DNA of 64,000 nucleotides from Wyeomyia smithii (lineage: Eukaryota; Arthropoda; Insecta; Diptera; Culicidae): positions 49,979,315-50,043,314 of the forward strand of contig NC_073696.1 of NCBI RefSeq assembly GCF_029784165.1. Reading direction: 5' to 3'. Below the pieces are notes generated by a model. That model was not told the DNA's origin, ran no database searches, and was given only the letters and a program-made list of their open reading frames with translations. A program made the translations under genes and the position numbers. This document shows positions 23,380 through 37,309 of this stretch, in pieces (the stretch's first letter is position 1; each line of letters begins with the position of its first letter).

Positions 23380-24052
23380 GTCAAAACACATTTTTCAATG
23401 AAACATATTTTTTCTATTTTCTAGGCCTTCACTATGTTCTACAAAGTTGTTAGTAGCATCAATATACACAACTGTCTGGAAGTTACTATATTCGTATTGT
23501 TTGAAAAACTATGAGCTATGGGCTATTTTTTATTTTTTTTCGCCATATCTCAAATCACTGTATCTTTCTTAGGGGCAGATAGATGCAGATTCGGTGGTAA
23601 GCATATGAAAGTATAACAATAGAACTTTCAAACGCTGGTGGTTTCGCTAGTCCACGACTTTCTGCTGATGAGTTGTGTTCATAACAAAAAACCTCGTTTT
23701 TACCCTTTTTAATGATTTAATCAGGTAAACTACTAATATTGTAAACCAAGATGCCACGTAATAAGTTCGTATCTATGGTGACCATCCTACCAAGCGTGGT
23801 TCAAGTATTTCAGAACATGTAAATTGCATATGCTTGTTTTTGGTTCACCTCGAAGGTTCTCAATCAAAAACAATGAACATAATACTAAGTTGGTATCTGT
23901 AGAACAAGCAAAAAACGGAAATTGCAAGCAGGATAATAGCAAATATAAAACCACTATCATCAATTACAATTTAAGTGTTGCCTCTTGTTGAATTTTGTTT
24001 GGTGGTATTTATTTCTTTTAATACTGTTGCATTCAGTAGTAACTATTAATTA

Positions 24053-24440
24053 TTATTGTCCACCACCATGCAGTTGTCGGTTTCGACACAGTCGAACTAG
24101 CAGCATCATAACATCATCAAGTAATAGTTTCTCGTGATTTTTGGCCATCTGCAAATGAACGTTACTTCGGGGTCTGATGAAGCAAGCAGCCAGTTTATCC
24201 AATAGCTTTACGAGTATTGTATTCTCGATATCTGTTGAATTAAAGTTTTGAAAATAACTTGACACATTCGTAAGGTAAATTCATGTACCTTTCCCAATTC
24301 TTGTTCGTTACTACCTGAGCGTCTTCTAAAAGCTGGCGGATTGAAACATTGAAATGGATGATTACGGCCAACCCATGCATTAATACATTGTGGACGCTTG
24401 TTGGTAGATAATATCGCGGGTACAAACTTACCAGCAGATG
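24053..24440 (-). pseudogene. C-terminal relic of a Transib (RAG1-related) transposase
   Basis: The - strand frame from 24425 reads YPRYYLPTSVHNVLMHGLAV, then IIHFNVSIRQLLEDAQVVTN and KNWERYM. This resembles the C-terminal catalytic region of Transib/RAG1 proteins: a tyrosine/proline run, VHKxLxHG, then a segment around the catalytic Glu followed by RNK. The expected SEEAQEARNK reads LLEDAQVVTNK here. A frame change follows, with an LLASSDP-like stretch near 24180, which is also typical. About 130 residues' worth remain, against roughly 700 in an intact enzyme. The family match is from memory of motifs. The position, inside an element with Transib-type ends, supports it independently. Confidence 0.6.
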
Positions 24441-24495
24441 CTTGGTTGCACAACAGTAAATTAGTGTTTCCGAAGAGGCTCAGAATATGTTAGAG

Positions 24496-24830
24496 AAGTG
24501 GTTCCCAATCTTATTTGGTCCGCGGCACCTTTTCCTAAACACAAAAAGCTCCGCGGCCGCCTTTGCGAAGCACAGAGAGCATTGCGGCCCCCAAAAGAAT
24601 TTCAGATACAAGTTTGCAATACGAGTCTGCGTTTTTTAGTCATATTGTCCTGCAAGTCTAATTTGTTTCACGTCTTAGTCCTAATAGGCAGAATAATTGA
24701 AAATCCGCTTTCACAAAGACACCTAGAAAGAAATTTTGATTGCCTATCAAACTTACCAACAATTTCGCAACCCCCTAGATGAGCCTCGCGGCTCCCTTGC
24801 CGGCCGTGGACCCCCAGTTGGGAACCACTG
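24496..24830. repeat. hAT-type MITE in the foldback spacer
   Basis: The left end AAGTGGTTCCCAATC and right end GTTGGGAACCACTG form inverted repeats, with GGTCCGCGGC / GCCGTGGACC further in. Flanking octamers TGTTAGAG and TATTAGAA agree at 6 of 8 positions. It is GC-richer than its surroundings. It separates the Transib relic from the right arm. Confidence 0.8.
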
Positions 24831-26102
24831 TATTAGAAATTTATGGTAACTTTGCTTGATCTACAGTTATCAACTTAGTGTTATAATAGCACTTTCATTG
24901 TTTTTGATTAAGAACCTTCGAGGTGAACCAAAAACAAGCATATGCAATTTACTTGTTCGGAAATACTTGAACCACGCTTGGTAGGATGGTCACCATAGAT
25001 ACGAACTAATTGCATGGTATCTTGGTTTACAATATTAGTATTTTACCTGGTTAAATCATTAAAGAGGGTAAAAACGAGGTTTTTTGTTATGAACACAACT
25101 CATCAGCAGAAAGTCGTGGACTAGCGAAACCACCAGCGTTTGAAAGTTCTATTGTTATACTTCCATATGCTTACCACCGAATCTGCATCTATCTGCCCCT
25201 AAGAAAGATACAGTGATTTGAAATATGGCGAAAAAAAATGAAAAATAGCCCATAACTCATAGTTTTTCAAACAATACGAGTATAGTACCTTCCAGACAGT
25301 TGTGTATATTGATGCTACTAACAACTTTGTAGAACATAGTGAAGGCCTAGAAAATAGAAAAAAGTATGTTTCATTGAAAAATGTGTTTTGACAGGTCTAT
25401 TTTCAATAAAAACTCTCTAAGTCGATTTGAGTAACAGATACGAATTTTTTGTCTTCGGCAAAGTTGGTCGTATTGGTTATACCTATAACTTTACCGAAGA
25501 CACCAACTCTGTATCTCGATGGAGCAAAAAATAAATATTTCATCTCACTTTTGAGGGGATTTATCATAAATCTCATAGCACCAAAAGATGCAGGAGGTAT
25601 TACCCACCATTTTTGCTGAAGACGTCTTAATTGTATATCCAACGTACGTGACGTACGTACGTAAATCGACTTTTAAACCACTGTGCAAAGGGTCGAATCT
25701 CGTATATCAATCGACTTAGTTTGACGAGCTGAGCATTTTCTGTATGTGTTTGTGTGTGTATGTGTGTATGTGTGTGTATGTAACGCTCTCCCAATCTCAC
25801 TCGATTTTCTCAGAGATGGCTGGACCGATCTTCTTGAAATTAATTGCAAATAAAGGTCTAGTTGCCCCATAAGACCCTATTGAATTTCATTGCAATCGGA
25901 TTTTTAGTTTAGAGGTTATGTTTAAAAATGTGAAAATTACGAAACATCATTATCTCAGAAACTACTCAATCGATTTTAACAATTGGTATTAAATGAACGA
26001 GCTACTTAAAAAACCCTTATCTTTTGAGTTTCATGAAAATTGAACGTGCGGTTCAGAAGTTATTTAAAGAAACGTGTTCTGGAGAGTGTTTAATCCCACT
26101 CA

Positions 26103-26867
26103 GTGTGTCGAACAGTTGACATTTTTGCATGACACCCTATCGAGAAATACTGTTGCTTCTCTTTTGCTGACTTCGACAGCAGCGTTCAACTGTACGCTTC
26201 TCTATTTGAGAGAATCGTGAGACTAAAGGCAAACACGGATAGGTAACGATTCTCTTTTGTTCCGATCTCCAGCCGCTTCGATATCTCGACTGTCGCATTA
26301 TGCGAATGACAATAATTGGCGATCATGCGACAGTTAAGCACAGTAATAAGATGGAAAATTAATAATTACTATGTATGTACTGCCGAAAAATATCATCAAT
26401 CGAGTACACCAGAAAATTTTAATCCCAACTTCTGAACTTTTTCATTCGAAAATAGCTGCTGTAGCGAAAGTCTCATCCAAATTTAGCATATTCAACCAAA
26501 AACAGGACAATAAAAGCATGAATCTTACAAATCCGATTAATGTCCTCGTGCCCAAATAAAAATCAACGCTAAGTAAATTGATTCCACTTCAATTCGTAAT
26601 AAATGCAATAAATACCACAGATAGCTACAGTCAATAACACACGAGCCAGAGTTTGTCTATACAATGACAACAATATGAAAAGAAGTGAGCGAGAGAATTG
26701 TTGTTCATATTAAACTCGTGACAAAAAGCAAGAGATAAAGCAGATCGTTTGAAAGTTCGGTAGCGGCTACTGTCGCGTAGTGTTTCATTCCACAGTGGTT
26801 ATCACAAAAATCTCGCTGCTGTCGTGTGATTACTGTAGCGTACCAGTACATTTCCCTACCCTGATCT
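26103..26867. repeat. 765-bp insertion in repeat copy 1
   Basis: Copy 2 is continuous at TTTCACTCATGTTTCTCAGA (about 28420), whereas copy 1 has 765 extra bases between two CACTCA words (26097-26102, 26868-26873). No terminal inverted repeat was found. Inside, ACTGTCGCAT and ATGCGACAGT (about 26290-26335) form a small hairpin. Nothing coding is recognised. Confidence 0.6.
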
Positions 26868-27780
26868 CACTCATGTTTCTCAGAGATGGCTGAACCGCTT
26901 TCAACAAAATCAGTGTCATTTGCATGGTCTAATCACCCCATAAGACCCTATTGTTTTTTTTTGCAATCGGACTATTACTTTGCCTGTTATGTTTAAAAAT
27001 GTGAAATCCAGCTTTGAAAAGAAACATATTCCGAAGAATACTTAAACTCACTCACTTTTCTCAGAGATGGCTGAACCGATTTCCACGAAATTAGTGTCAA
27101 ATGAAAGGTCTAGCTGCCTCATAATACCCTATTGAATTTCAATGTAATCGGTCTGTTACTTTGTCTGTAATGTATCAAAATATGAAAATCAGGAAACTTC
27201 AATATCTCAGAAAGTACACAACCGATTTGAACAATATTGGTATCAAATGAACGGGCTAGTTAAAGGTTAATTGATGAATTTTATAGTGATTAAACACGTG
27301 GTTCAAAAATTGTGTAAAGGAACATGTTCCGTTGACTTTTTAAATTCACTCGTATTCCCAAAAATGGCTGGACTAAAAAAATTTATTTGACTATAATCTC
27401 ATTTTTATGCCAACCGTTATGTATTAAATTTATAAAAACAACGAAAGTCTATTATCTCAAAGATCACACGACTCATTTGAACATATCTAGTGTCATTTGA
27501 ACGGGTTGTCTCGCAAACTCACAATTAAGAAATTTCATAGCAATTTGATATGTGGTTCAAAAGTTATGAAATGAAACGAAATTCAAAGACTATTTGAAAC
27601 TGTAACTGCTTTGATCAAAACATATGGCCTCAACAAAATTTAATTTTGGTATTGTGCTATTCGTACGTTCCCGGTATTGCTCGTGATTGAAGTGTACGAA
27701 ATTCAAAGTCATTTCTTTTATTTTGCTATTTCTTCAGCACGAATATTTTACTCCTAATAGTCTCAATAATTTTTTTAACT

Positions 27781-29330
<1,550 letters not shown>

Positions 29331-29399
29331 TGTAAATCTATTTTTACAAATGATAAGTTCGAATGAGAAAGGCTGGGTCTGATCGCTAGGTGGATTAAT

Positions 29400-32300
29400 T
29401 TAGGTTTTTTAAATACTAAGCTTTTTTAAATAGTGTGGTGCTTTTGGGTACAAACAAAATGCTTTCAAATGCGAAAAATAGCTATGCAAACACAAACAGT
29501 TAGATAGTTCTGATTTTCTTCTATCAACTTGAATGCTTGTTTATAAAGCTATCGAGAAGTTTTGATAGCCATTCCATACTCTATTGCAAGACTGATTCAT
29601 ATTACCGTCATTTTAGGAGTTCCACTAATTGCAGTATAGGCCCAGTAAACTGTTTCTCAAAACCTATCGTTTAAAAAAAATTCTACTGTAACCATTTCTC
29701 ACTTTCTATTCTAGGGTCACAATTTTGTGGATTTAGGCAAGTTTAGTTTCTAGGTAACAAATTTTCAGAAAACATTTTTTCCCTGTAAAAGTATTCATTT
29801 CGCAATGTACAGACCTATCTGTAAGGAAAAAAACTGTATCTGGAAATAAGTCATTTTGTAACAGTTGGTAGTTTGCGAAGCGAAGAAGTAGAAACGTGGC
29901 TGCTAAATTCACTAAATTATAGGTATTTTTACGGCCCTCTTTTTCCATACGCGAAATCGGCAAACTCCTTACGCAACTACCCTTTTGAAAACACTTCCCC
30001 TTAAGCGCCAATACGAAGAAACCGTACTGCGGAAAGGTATATTCAATTCCCAGCCCGGCTAGTCCTCTCAGGGCAGGTCAGGTAAGGACTACCAAAATTG
30101 CGAAAGAGACCCGCGGATACCCGAAACCTGATATATGGTGAATCTTCGCTCAAAAAAAAACAGGTTGATAAAATGATTTGAATTAGTCTTCTGAACTTAA
30201 CCCTGTTTATTTTATTGATTTTTCCTATCGCACTAAACGTACACGTTATTCTAATTGTTAATTGGATCGATCTAGCCTGGTTCGTTACAATTGCATTCGA
30301 CGCCTCGTAGTTTCCGCTGTCCAAATTTGTATTGGAGCTGATCTTAATTTTTAACTATTTAACACTCGGTATAATAATTGCGAGTCTTCTGACTCAAAAC
30401 GGATTTATAGAAGGTTCACGATCTTCGCTATCTTAAAGGAATCACAGGAATGAAGTCACTAATATAAACTCCTGCAATTTCAGCTCTAAACTAGTAAAAC
30501 TTTAATTCTTAGTCCTCTAAGAGGCTAATCTACGCGACTCATAATCGCAGCTATTTGTTTTTATAGTTTTTGTTTGAATACCCGCCGCTCTACTTTTGGT
30601 ATCGCTGCAATAAACAAAGGGTTACACCATTAAAGGGTTACAATTTCTCCATCATTTGGATCGTACAGGTTGTGAGTAGAAAATGTCCGGAAAAGAGAGA
30701 TATCTGTCATGTGAAATTATGGTTTTTCTATTTCATTCCGTAATATCTCATCTTAATTATCTTTAATGCTTCGTGATGACGTCCAGAAAACATTTCTTAA
30801 ACTCGGTGCTAATAGGACTGGACGTTATTTTTACCTAAAAGCAACCTTCAACTTTTCGAACTTGACCTTCCGCTCCACAGATAAACTTTGTCGCAAACCC
30901 CGAGAAACCCTTTTCATCGAATTTGTTCAACACGATAAACGAAACAAGTCAGTAGTATTGACAATTTTCCAATCGCAATTTGGTGCATTTGTAATCGGTA
31001 ATCGACGGTGCCATATCTCATTCTCCGGTCGTGCAACCACCTGAATTTAGTGCATTATAATTCACGCAGCATTTGTTAATTTATATTTTCGCTCCGATGG
31101 TGCCAATATTTATTGTCTGCCATGAGGTGTCTAGCTGGTAGCTTTGGGCGACCAGCATGGCATGGGCAGGATCGTACTGGTTTTGACCGGACTGACTGAT
31201 TGGATTGCGGGTTGGGGGGTGGGGCTCCGGATGAAAAGTCTGAACGTGCTTTCGAAACGCCCCCTCTTCCTTCCGGTTCGTTGACAGTGTTGGCTAATAT
31301 TTGAGCGAGCTCAAGGTGAATTAATTTTTACAAGTTTCACTCGAAGACTATTTCGTTTCAAATGAGTAAATATTTTGGGGTCTGCTGGTTGAGCCTCGTG
31401 CTATAATTTCACCTAAACTAGTCGCTGCTTTGAACATATAAACAAGGAGGGAAACGATGAACTACTGACCTTGATGGCTGAAATGTTTACCCTAGGAAGG
31501 TATTTCCGATTATCTTCTAGTCATTAGTCTAACAGTGGCAGATGGCTGTCATGTCCGTTTTATTTTCAACACAAGTTTCTTGCAGCCGACAAAGGAAGGT
31601 TTGAGGTAAAAAACACGCGACCGCTTATCGTGGATGAATTTTAAGTTCGATCAATATGATCACCTTCCCAGCAGCAGCGCAGTGGTAACGACTGGGTGGT
31701 GGGTGGACCGGTTGCTGAAACAAGAAGGGGTGGGTGGGTATGGTGACATTGTTACGTGACTTGGTGATAATGGAATTAATATGCGGGTAGTGTCACCGGC
31801 GTCGATGGCTGCTTGGGACTGCTCAAAACTGATGCGAAATGGAATTGTTTACGATTCGTTCAACCTTCACTTGCTGCCGCAAAGTTCAAGTGTAAAAGGG
31901 TTGGTTTCGACAAGTGTTCAGTAGGTACGTGGTTTGGTAGGTTGGCTGCTGGTGTGTTCCGTACAAGGTGAATTGAGCGCTGAATAATAATGGATCTAAC
32001 TAGATTTGTTTATAACTTGCTTCGAATTTAGACGGAAGCAGAGCTTCTAAATTTAGTTTAGTGCTATTCACTTCCGGGCTTTGTTTTCTATTTTTATCCG
32101 ATTGAACTTGCCGAGTTGGCGGCGGATTTGTTTCATGTATATTGCATATAATAAATGTTTAATATTAGTAGTGTGCTATAAACTAATTTATTTATAGCTT
32201 CGGCTATAAATACTTTCTCGAAAAGCAGATAGAAGTCAATAAACCACTAGAAATATTAGTCAGGAATTTGGTTTAATCGGTCTTAGATTATTGCTTAATC

Positions 32301-33527
32301 AATTCAGGTCTGCTTTGGCTATCATTAATCTCCAGGAGATTTTATTGTGCACAATCAAATCATTACAACTTTGGGCACGTCGGCATGTTTGAAATTCCTG
32401 AGCTCTGTCTCATTTTACTCACGTAATGTTTAAGTTCAAAACTTGATTCGAAATTCGTATTCAATCTCATAAAAACAAGCCAGAGAAAAAGTGTTTTCAA
32501 GTGTTTAAAGTTCAATGTTTACAATCGATGTGCGAGCCAATTAATGAAATGCACGGAACAGCAATCTTCAACCGAGACTCCACGATCCGAAGCGCATCAT
32601 TAAGCATTACCAAAGTTCGTACCGCAAATGTTACAACTATTTAATCAGCTCCGGTCCGCAAATGAACCGCATCAGCCTCAATTTAATTAACCAGCTCTAA
32701 CGCTTCGTTATGGTGCAAAACTTTGCCGGGAAAAGTTTGCTTTCCTGCCGTCCTCGCTTCCCTCGCAGTGGACGACGCGACGATTACGAAAATGGCCCTC
32801 GACAAGCGGTCGCATTTTGGCTACTCCACTTAGACAATGAACATTTAATTAGAGGAAAATGGGTAGGACTGTACTTAAAATCAAGTGGACCACAGCAGCA
32901 GCAGTAGTTCCTATGCTCCGATTGTGGGAAAAACGCAGCCACAAAAGGCGCATTCAGAACCTATCAAATCTCAGGCAAGTGCGGGTGATTCACAGCGGAA
33001 GGAGGTTTCTGTGCAACTATTTGGTCAGGGGCTTTAGGCGGAAGTCGTGTCTAATAATAGTCCAAGGGCAAATTTGACAAAAGGGACGGTCCCGAACACA
33101 TCCCGAATCATCTTGTTTTGTCGAAGCATTCTGACTGGAAGATTCGCTTGACATACTACAACGAAATGTCATGACTGGATGTTTTTCCTATGTAATGGAG
33201 GGGCGTTGTCATGGATCAACATATCTTTGTAGGAGGAATCTGCAAAATTTTTGGTTCCGTTGAATGCTATTACTTATGTTATAATTTAATAATACTCCGT
33301 TATATAGAAGAACAGTGAAATGTGAGCATGTCATTTTAAAGTAGTAAATCAGCAATGCAATGCGTGAGAATGTTATAAATACCTTTGAAAAGGTCACATG
33401 TCCTCTAGTCCAAAACATATACAAAGTTTTAACAGAATCAAAAATGTTCGTTTCTGATTGCAGCAATCTCAGGATGTTCCCTTCAGTTCAGATGGGATTA
33501 AAGTTGAAAATTGAACCAGTTTTTTAC

Positions 33528-33576
<49 letters not shown>

Positions 33577-33692
33577 CTAACCGCCATCGCGAGGTTATCA
33601 CTTAATCATGCACATGCTCTACTTTTTTTCTCTGTGAAACCCCACACCGATGACAGCCAAAATTTATATTTTCCGCTTTGGTTTCTTTCCAG
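29400..33692. other. Sequence upstream of the first certain channel exon
   Basis: Less repetitive than 13-29 kb. No protein domain is recognised in any frame and no exon can be supported. If 11846 is a true first exon this is intron. A polypyrimidine stretch (TTTCCGCTTTGGTTTCTTTCCAG) precedes the acceptor at 33692. Confidence 0.5.
33526..33574. repeat. (CT)n microsatellite
   Basis: About 24 CT units with one G interruption, 120 bases before the channel exon at 33693. LSLSLS open frames arise from it. Confidence 0.97.
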
Positions 33693-33911
33693 GAATCGTC
33701 CAGCGGCAGAGGCTCACTGCATCGCTGGTTGAACGCGTTCCGGCATAGACTCAGCAAACGGGGCCGCTCGAAGCCGCCCGACCAGTTTCTGGATAAATTC
33801 TCCACCACGACCGCTTCGGATACGCGATTACACCAGACGGTGCCGGCGCTGCCCTCCGATGGAACCTGCAGCCGGCTGTCCGTTGATCCGTCCCTGCCTT
33901 CGCATTATCGG
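33693..33911 (+). CDS. CNG channel, cytosolic N-terminal exon up to S1
   Basis: The exon is bounded by TTTCTTTCCAG and CGG|GTGAGT, 73 codons, phase 0 at both ends. It encodes a basic cytosolic segment (RHRLSKRGRSKPPDQFLDKF) and ends SRLSVDPSLPSHYR. The VDP...YR wording just before S1 is typical of CNG channels (compare VDPSGxxYYxW). With the following exons it belongs to an A-type cyclic-nucleotide-gated cation channel, a plasma-membrane tetramer subunit opened by cGMP or cAMP in sensory and neural cells. Its similarity is closest, from memory, to the insect Cngl/CNGA-type group. Exact orthology is not proven, so no symbol is given. The upstream start codon was not found with confidence. Confidence 0.8.
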
Positions 33912-35219
33912 GTGAGTAGCAAGTAGTACGAACAAAAAAATAATTATCTATTGGATTTCCCAAATTAGAAGGTTGCATTCCAACAATCGCATCTTTAATT
34001 TCATGCTATGATGAGCACATTCATAGCACATAAAATAGGTTGTTTACATAGCTCTTTAAACTGTCGAGCAGCTGGATAACACATTTCTACGTCTCATCTA
34101 CCACAAGCTCCACAATAGCGAATTCCAAAAAAGTGATTCCAGCCATCATTTATTTTTCTTTATCAATTTATAATACTCCTTCAAGGCCAATGCTCTCGTG
34201 ACAGACAGACATGGCCTACGTTCCGGGGAAATTTATGTCGACGAAGGGATTAGAGACTACCGAAACAGGGATCATCATTAAGCATTTCATTATGATTCGG
34301 GGTCCGCAAGTTTCTATACCCCAACACACCGAACGTACGAAATGTTGTTATCCACGGCAGATGTTAGCTAGCACACAGCAGCATCATTATCGTCGTACCG
34401 TCGGTTATCAGACCCGGGCCATCTTTCAAACAATCAAGATGCTTGTTGGCGCACGAAGATTTGCTAAAGTGTGAAGTTTTTGACTGATGAAGCCGAGATA
34501 AGTGCCCGTAGCCCTGGCGGAGGGAAGATGCTCTGCCGAATTAATCATAATTGAGGGAGATATTTGACATTTTAATTACTCGAGCGATTACGGCTCGGAT
34601 TAGGCCGACCGGGGAACCGCAATGGCAGTAAATTCGTAAATATATAAAAAAAAAACACTTGTCTCTGCGGTGAGACGACGCGTCCGGCCGTAAAAAGCCG
34701 TCAATCTTTGTCGGAAATTTTCATCCGTTGTCATTCGAGGGTCGTTATAAACATGATTGAACCGGGCTCGATTTTGCTGACGAAACTGAAACCGTTTGCC
34801 CTAGAGTTGCTGCCGGTGCTGCTTGAAGGCACCTATAAAAAACGATGCGGTTCGATTTATTGTTGAGAGAAAAATTTTATGTTTGCAGGTGAAACCTGCA
34901 AGTAGAGATGACAAGATGACAAGACGATTGGTCGTTCGAGTTTTTAAACCAGTTATGAGACTGCCTTAAAATTCGTTAGATTTTTCTGCATTCGTTAAAA
35001 CGTCTGCTTGAAATTCAATGTATTGTTATCAGCGTGAAAGCATGGATGACTTGAAATAAAATTGAATAAAATCGATAAAATGCGACTGGAGTAGATCGAA
35101 ACATATTGAACCTGCTGTACCGTGTATAGTAGAACCAGGGAATAGAACGAAAATCGTTGCTAGTCCACAGTTTAATATTGCTCTGAGTGTTTCTTTACTA
35201 TTTTCTTGTCTCATTGCAG
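33912..35219 (+). other. Intron 1 of the recognised channel part
   Basis: GTGAGT to TTGCAG, 1308 bases, phase 0. No nested gene is recognised. Confidence 0.8.
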
Positions 35220-35382
35220 TGGCTGTCGGTGGTGTCGCTAGCTGTGCTGTACAATATTGTGTTTGTGATAGGACGTGCCGTTTTTTGGGAGATCAACCGC
35301 CAGGCGCCAGCCCTCTGGTGGACCTTAGACTATCTATGTGATTTTATATACTTAGCCGACACGTTAGTTCATTGTCATGAAG
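35220..35382 (+). CDS. CNG channel exon: S1 and S2
   Basis: Acceptor CTCATTGCAG, donor GAAG|GTGAGT, 163 bases, leaving phase 1. It encodes S1 (WLSVVSLAVLYNIVFVIGRA) and S2 (LWWTLDYLCDFIYLADTLVH), then CHEG. The acidic residues in the S2 region (DYL.DFIYLAD) are those conserved in CNG channels. The phase matches the next exon, 21.6 kb away: the split glycine codon joins to YLEQGLLV, a CNG signature. Confidence 0.92.
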
Positions 35383-37309
35383 GTGAGTAGAGCGCCACTG
35401 TTGACACTTTCCATTAAACAAAGATTGCAATATTGCTTTTTCCGAAGGTTACAGCAAATGTAGGTCGCCTTAAATAATTAGAAAGGAAGACGTATATTTT
35501 TGTTTGTTTGTTTATTTGGGTAAAGAGAAGTTTCTTTCTCTCATTTCTTTGTGTGAAATGAAATACTGGAAAATTATTTATCTGACACATGTTTGTTGCA
35601 ATTGGACTATTAATACCGTATTTTTCTCTCATGCTCTCTGCGATATATGTGGCAAATAATCTAACCAAATTTTCTTATCGGTTTCGACTTTGCTTTTCAC
35701 GGTTTAAAATTTGAAATTAACATACCAGACTTCCAGTTCCATTTATTACGAAAGTTCACATCAATGGAAAACGTAAATCTAATTCCCTAACAAAAAAAAA
35801 CAGTTCCATAGCCAAGAAGTCATTTACATACAAGTATCATTCTTATTCATCTTGTATCATTGCTTAATTTTCGAGGGTAATAGTTATGTACTAACTTATG
35901 TCATATCTGAAAATATTTCGACCAATTTCGTTTCAGTCACCTAAAACATTTCAAATAATAAACTATTTCGATCACTTTTTCACTTCGCTTGTCACGATTT
36001 AGATAATGAAACATAATGTGGTGGTTGCGTGGGCGAGAGCTTGGCAAATGTAGTAATATTAAACCATATAAATGTATCAACCGTTCCACAAGTGAAAAAT
36101 TTAAATCGTGCTTTTTTTTTAATTTCATAACAAAACAAATGATGATTTTCAGTTATCTGGGTTCGTTGATGTTCCTCTTCTTCGTATGTTTCTAGTGACA
36201 GATCGTTGATAGATGGCTTGCACCGTAACATGTCGACGTTTATCGACTGCGTCGCACAGTGGAACACGTAGAACATCAAACCTGATCATAATTATTTAAA
36301 AAATTTTTTTGCACTGAAAACGTATCATTTTGTGATAATAAAAACAAATAATTGGATTTGGATAATTTTTTACATGGAGTAACCCACCTTAAAGTGATGG
36401 ATGAAATTTCTTATAATGAAATTTAAATTCTGTCATAGTCGGGTCAGAATTCATCCAAATACTTGAATTTATCATGAAATGAGTTTTTAGTACACATTTC
36501 AGTCGTTTGACAATGTTTCATTTGGGTAACCAAGGCTACAACTATCCAAGAAGCGTAAAAATAAGAATTTCTTGATTATTTTCACATAGCGATAAAACAC
36601 AAGACCGGAAGCACCCGGAAGGTTTTTCTTCACCATTATAACCAAAAATATTAGCACTTTCACGTAATATAAGCCGTTCAACCGAATTTCGCCGGAAACA
36701 TAACTTGTCCCATTTTGAGTTAGATTATAAAAACAAATATTTTGGGTTTTATTATATTGATTTTGACAAACACCTGGGTTTTCGGAGAGACTAGCATACA
36801 TGCTAAGTACACCTTTCTGTTCAAATAACATTCTTTAACAATCTCCATCGTTGTTTAATTTAAAAATCACTTGTTTATCTTCGGAACGTTATATTTTAGC
36901 TCACGGTATCAAAGCGTCATTATCATGCACAAAAAACTGTTGAATTGCGGTCGGTTCAAACCTCTCGTTAAGACCGCAAACATAACTTTTGGATGTTGAT
37001 GAGCTGTTAAGTGATCAAGCATGCATCACACTTCAATTGAAACACTACAATACAAAGTTGATTTACTTTGAATTTTTCACTCATGATCAGGTTTTAAACG
37101 CATTTACTCCTATGCGCGTCGCCTAGAATAAGGGGCCTGTTTGATACATGCTCCCGCTCGTAAAGTGTCCAAAATCTCCCGAAGCTTCTGCTTGTTTGCA
37201 TGGTTCTCCTGCGTCCAACGCCACAAAGTTGACTGCAGGTCGCTGTCCGCACCAATGCCTGGCGAATTCTGCCATTTCGTCCCGGGTAGATACTTTTAAC
37301 ACGTACATA
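35383..37309 (+). other. Left part of the 21.6-kb S2-S3 intron
   Basis: The donor GTGAGTAG opens an intron running to 56952. This first part is AT-rich and holds no recognised gene. A frame at 37123-37344 (-) looks somewhat protein-like but matches nothing I know. Confidence 0.6.

Larger units (their letters stand above)
22578..25685. mobile_element. Transib-like 3.1-kb foldback element
   Basis: The left terminus is CACAGTGGTTTAAAAGTCGA (22578) and the right terminus is its inverted copy ending CCACTGTG (25685). The 5-bp direct repeat CAAAG flanks both ends (22573-22577, 25686-25690). Five-base duplications and CAC-heptamer termini are established for Transib transposons, whose transposase is related to RAG1. 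The arms continue inward for several hundred bases as inverted copies (for example GACGTCTTCAGCAAAAATGG at about 22651 against CCATTTTTGCTGAAGACGTC at about 25607). They then run to about 23935 on the left and 24855 on the right. The spacer holds a transposase relic (24053-24440). Two hAT-type MITEs are nested (22890-23379, 24496-24830). Removing the element restores the host repeat as compared with copy 2. Confidence 0.75.
22505..27780 (+). repeat. Mosquito dispersed repeat, copy 1 (split by the Transib-like foldback)
   Basis: It starts TTTTTGCCTTTCTCCTAGAA (about 22508), breaks at 22577, and resumes at 25691 as GGGTCGAATCTCGTATATCA. It then carries a short (GT)n tract, several blocks with CAGAGATGGCTGrACCGAT, and CTCTAGTTGCCCCATAAGACC-like text, to about 27780. 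The same order is found in copy 2. Within each copy the 'AGAGATGGCTG' module itself recurs about every 300-500 bases. No protein is encoded. The sequence type is familiar from culicine genomes, but I cannot name the family with certainty. Confidence 0.7.

Noticed and set aside
33360..33732. Open frames with SLSLSLSL
   Set aside because: Caused by the (CT)n tract. The real exon starts at the acceptor at 33692.
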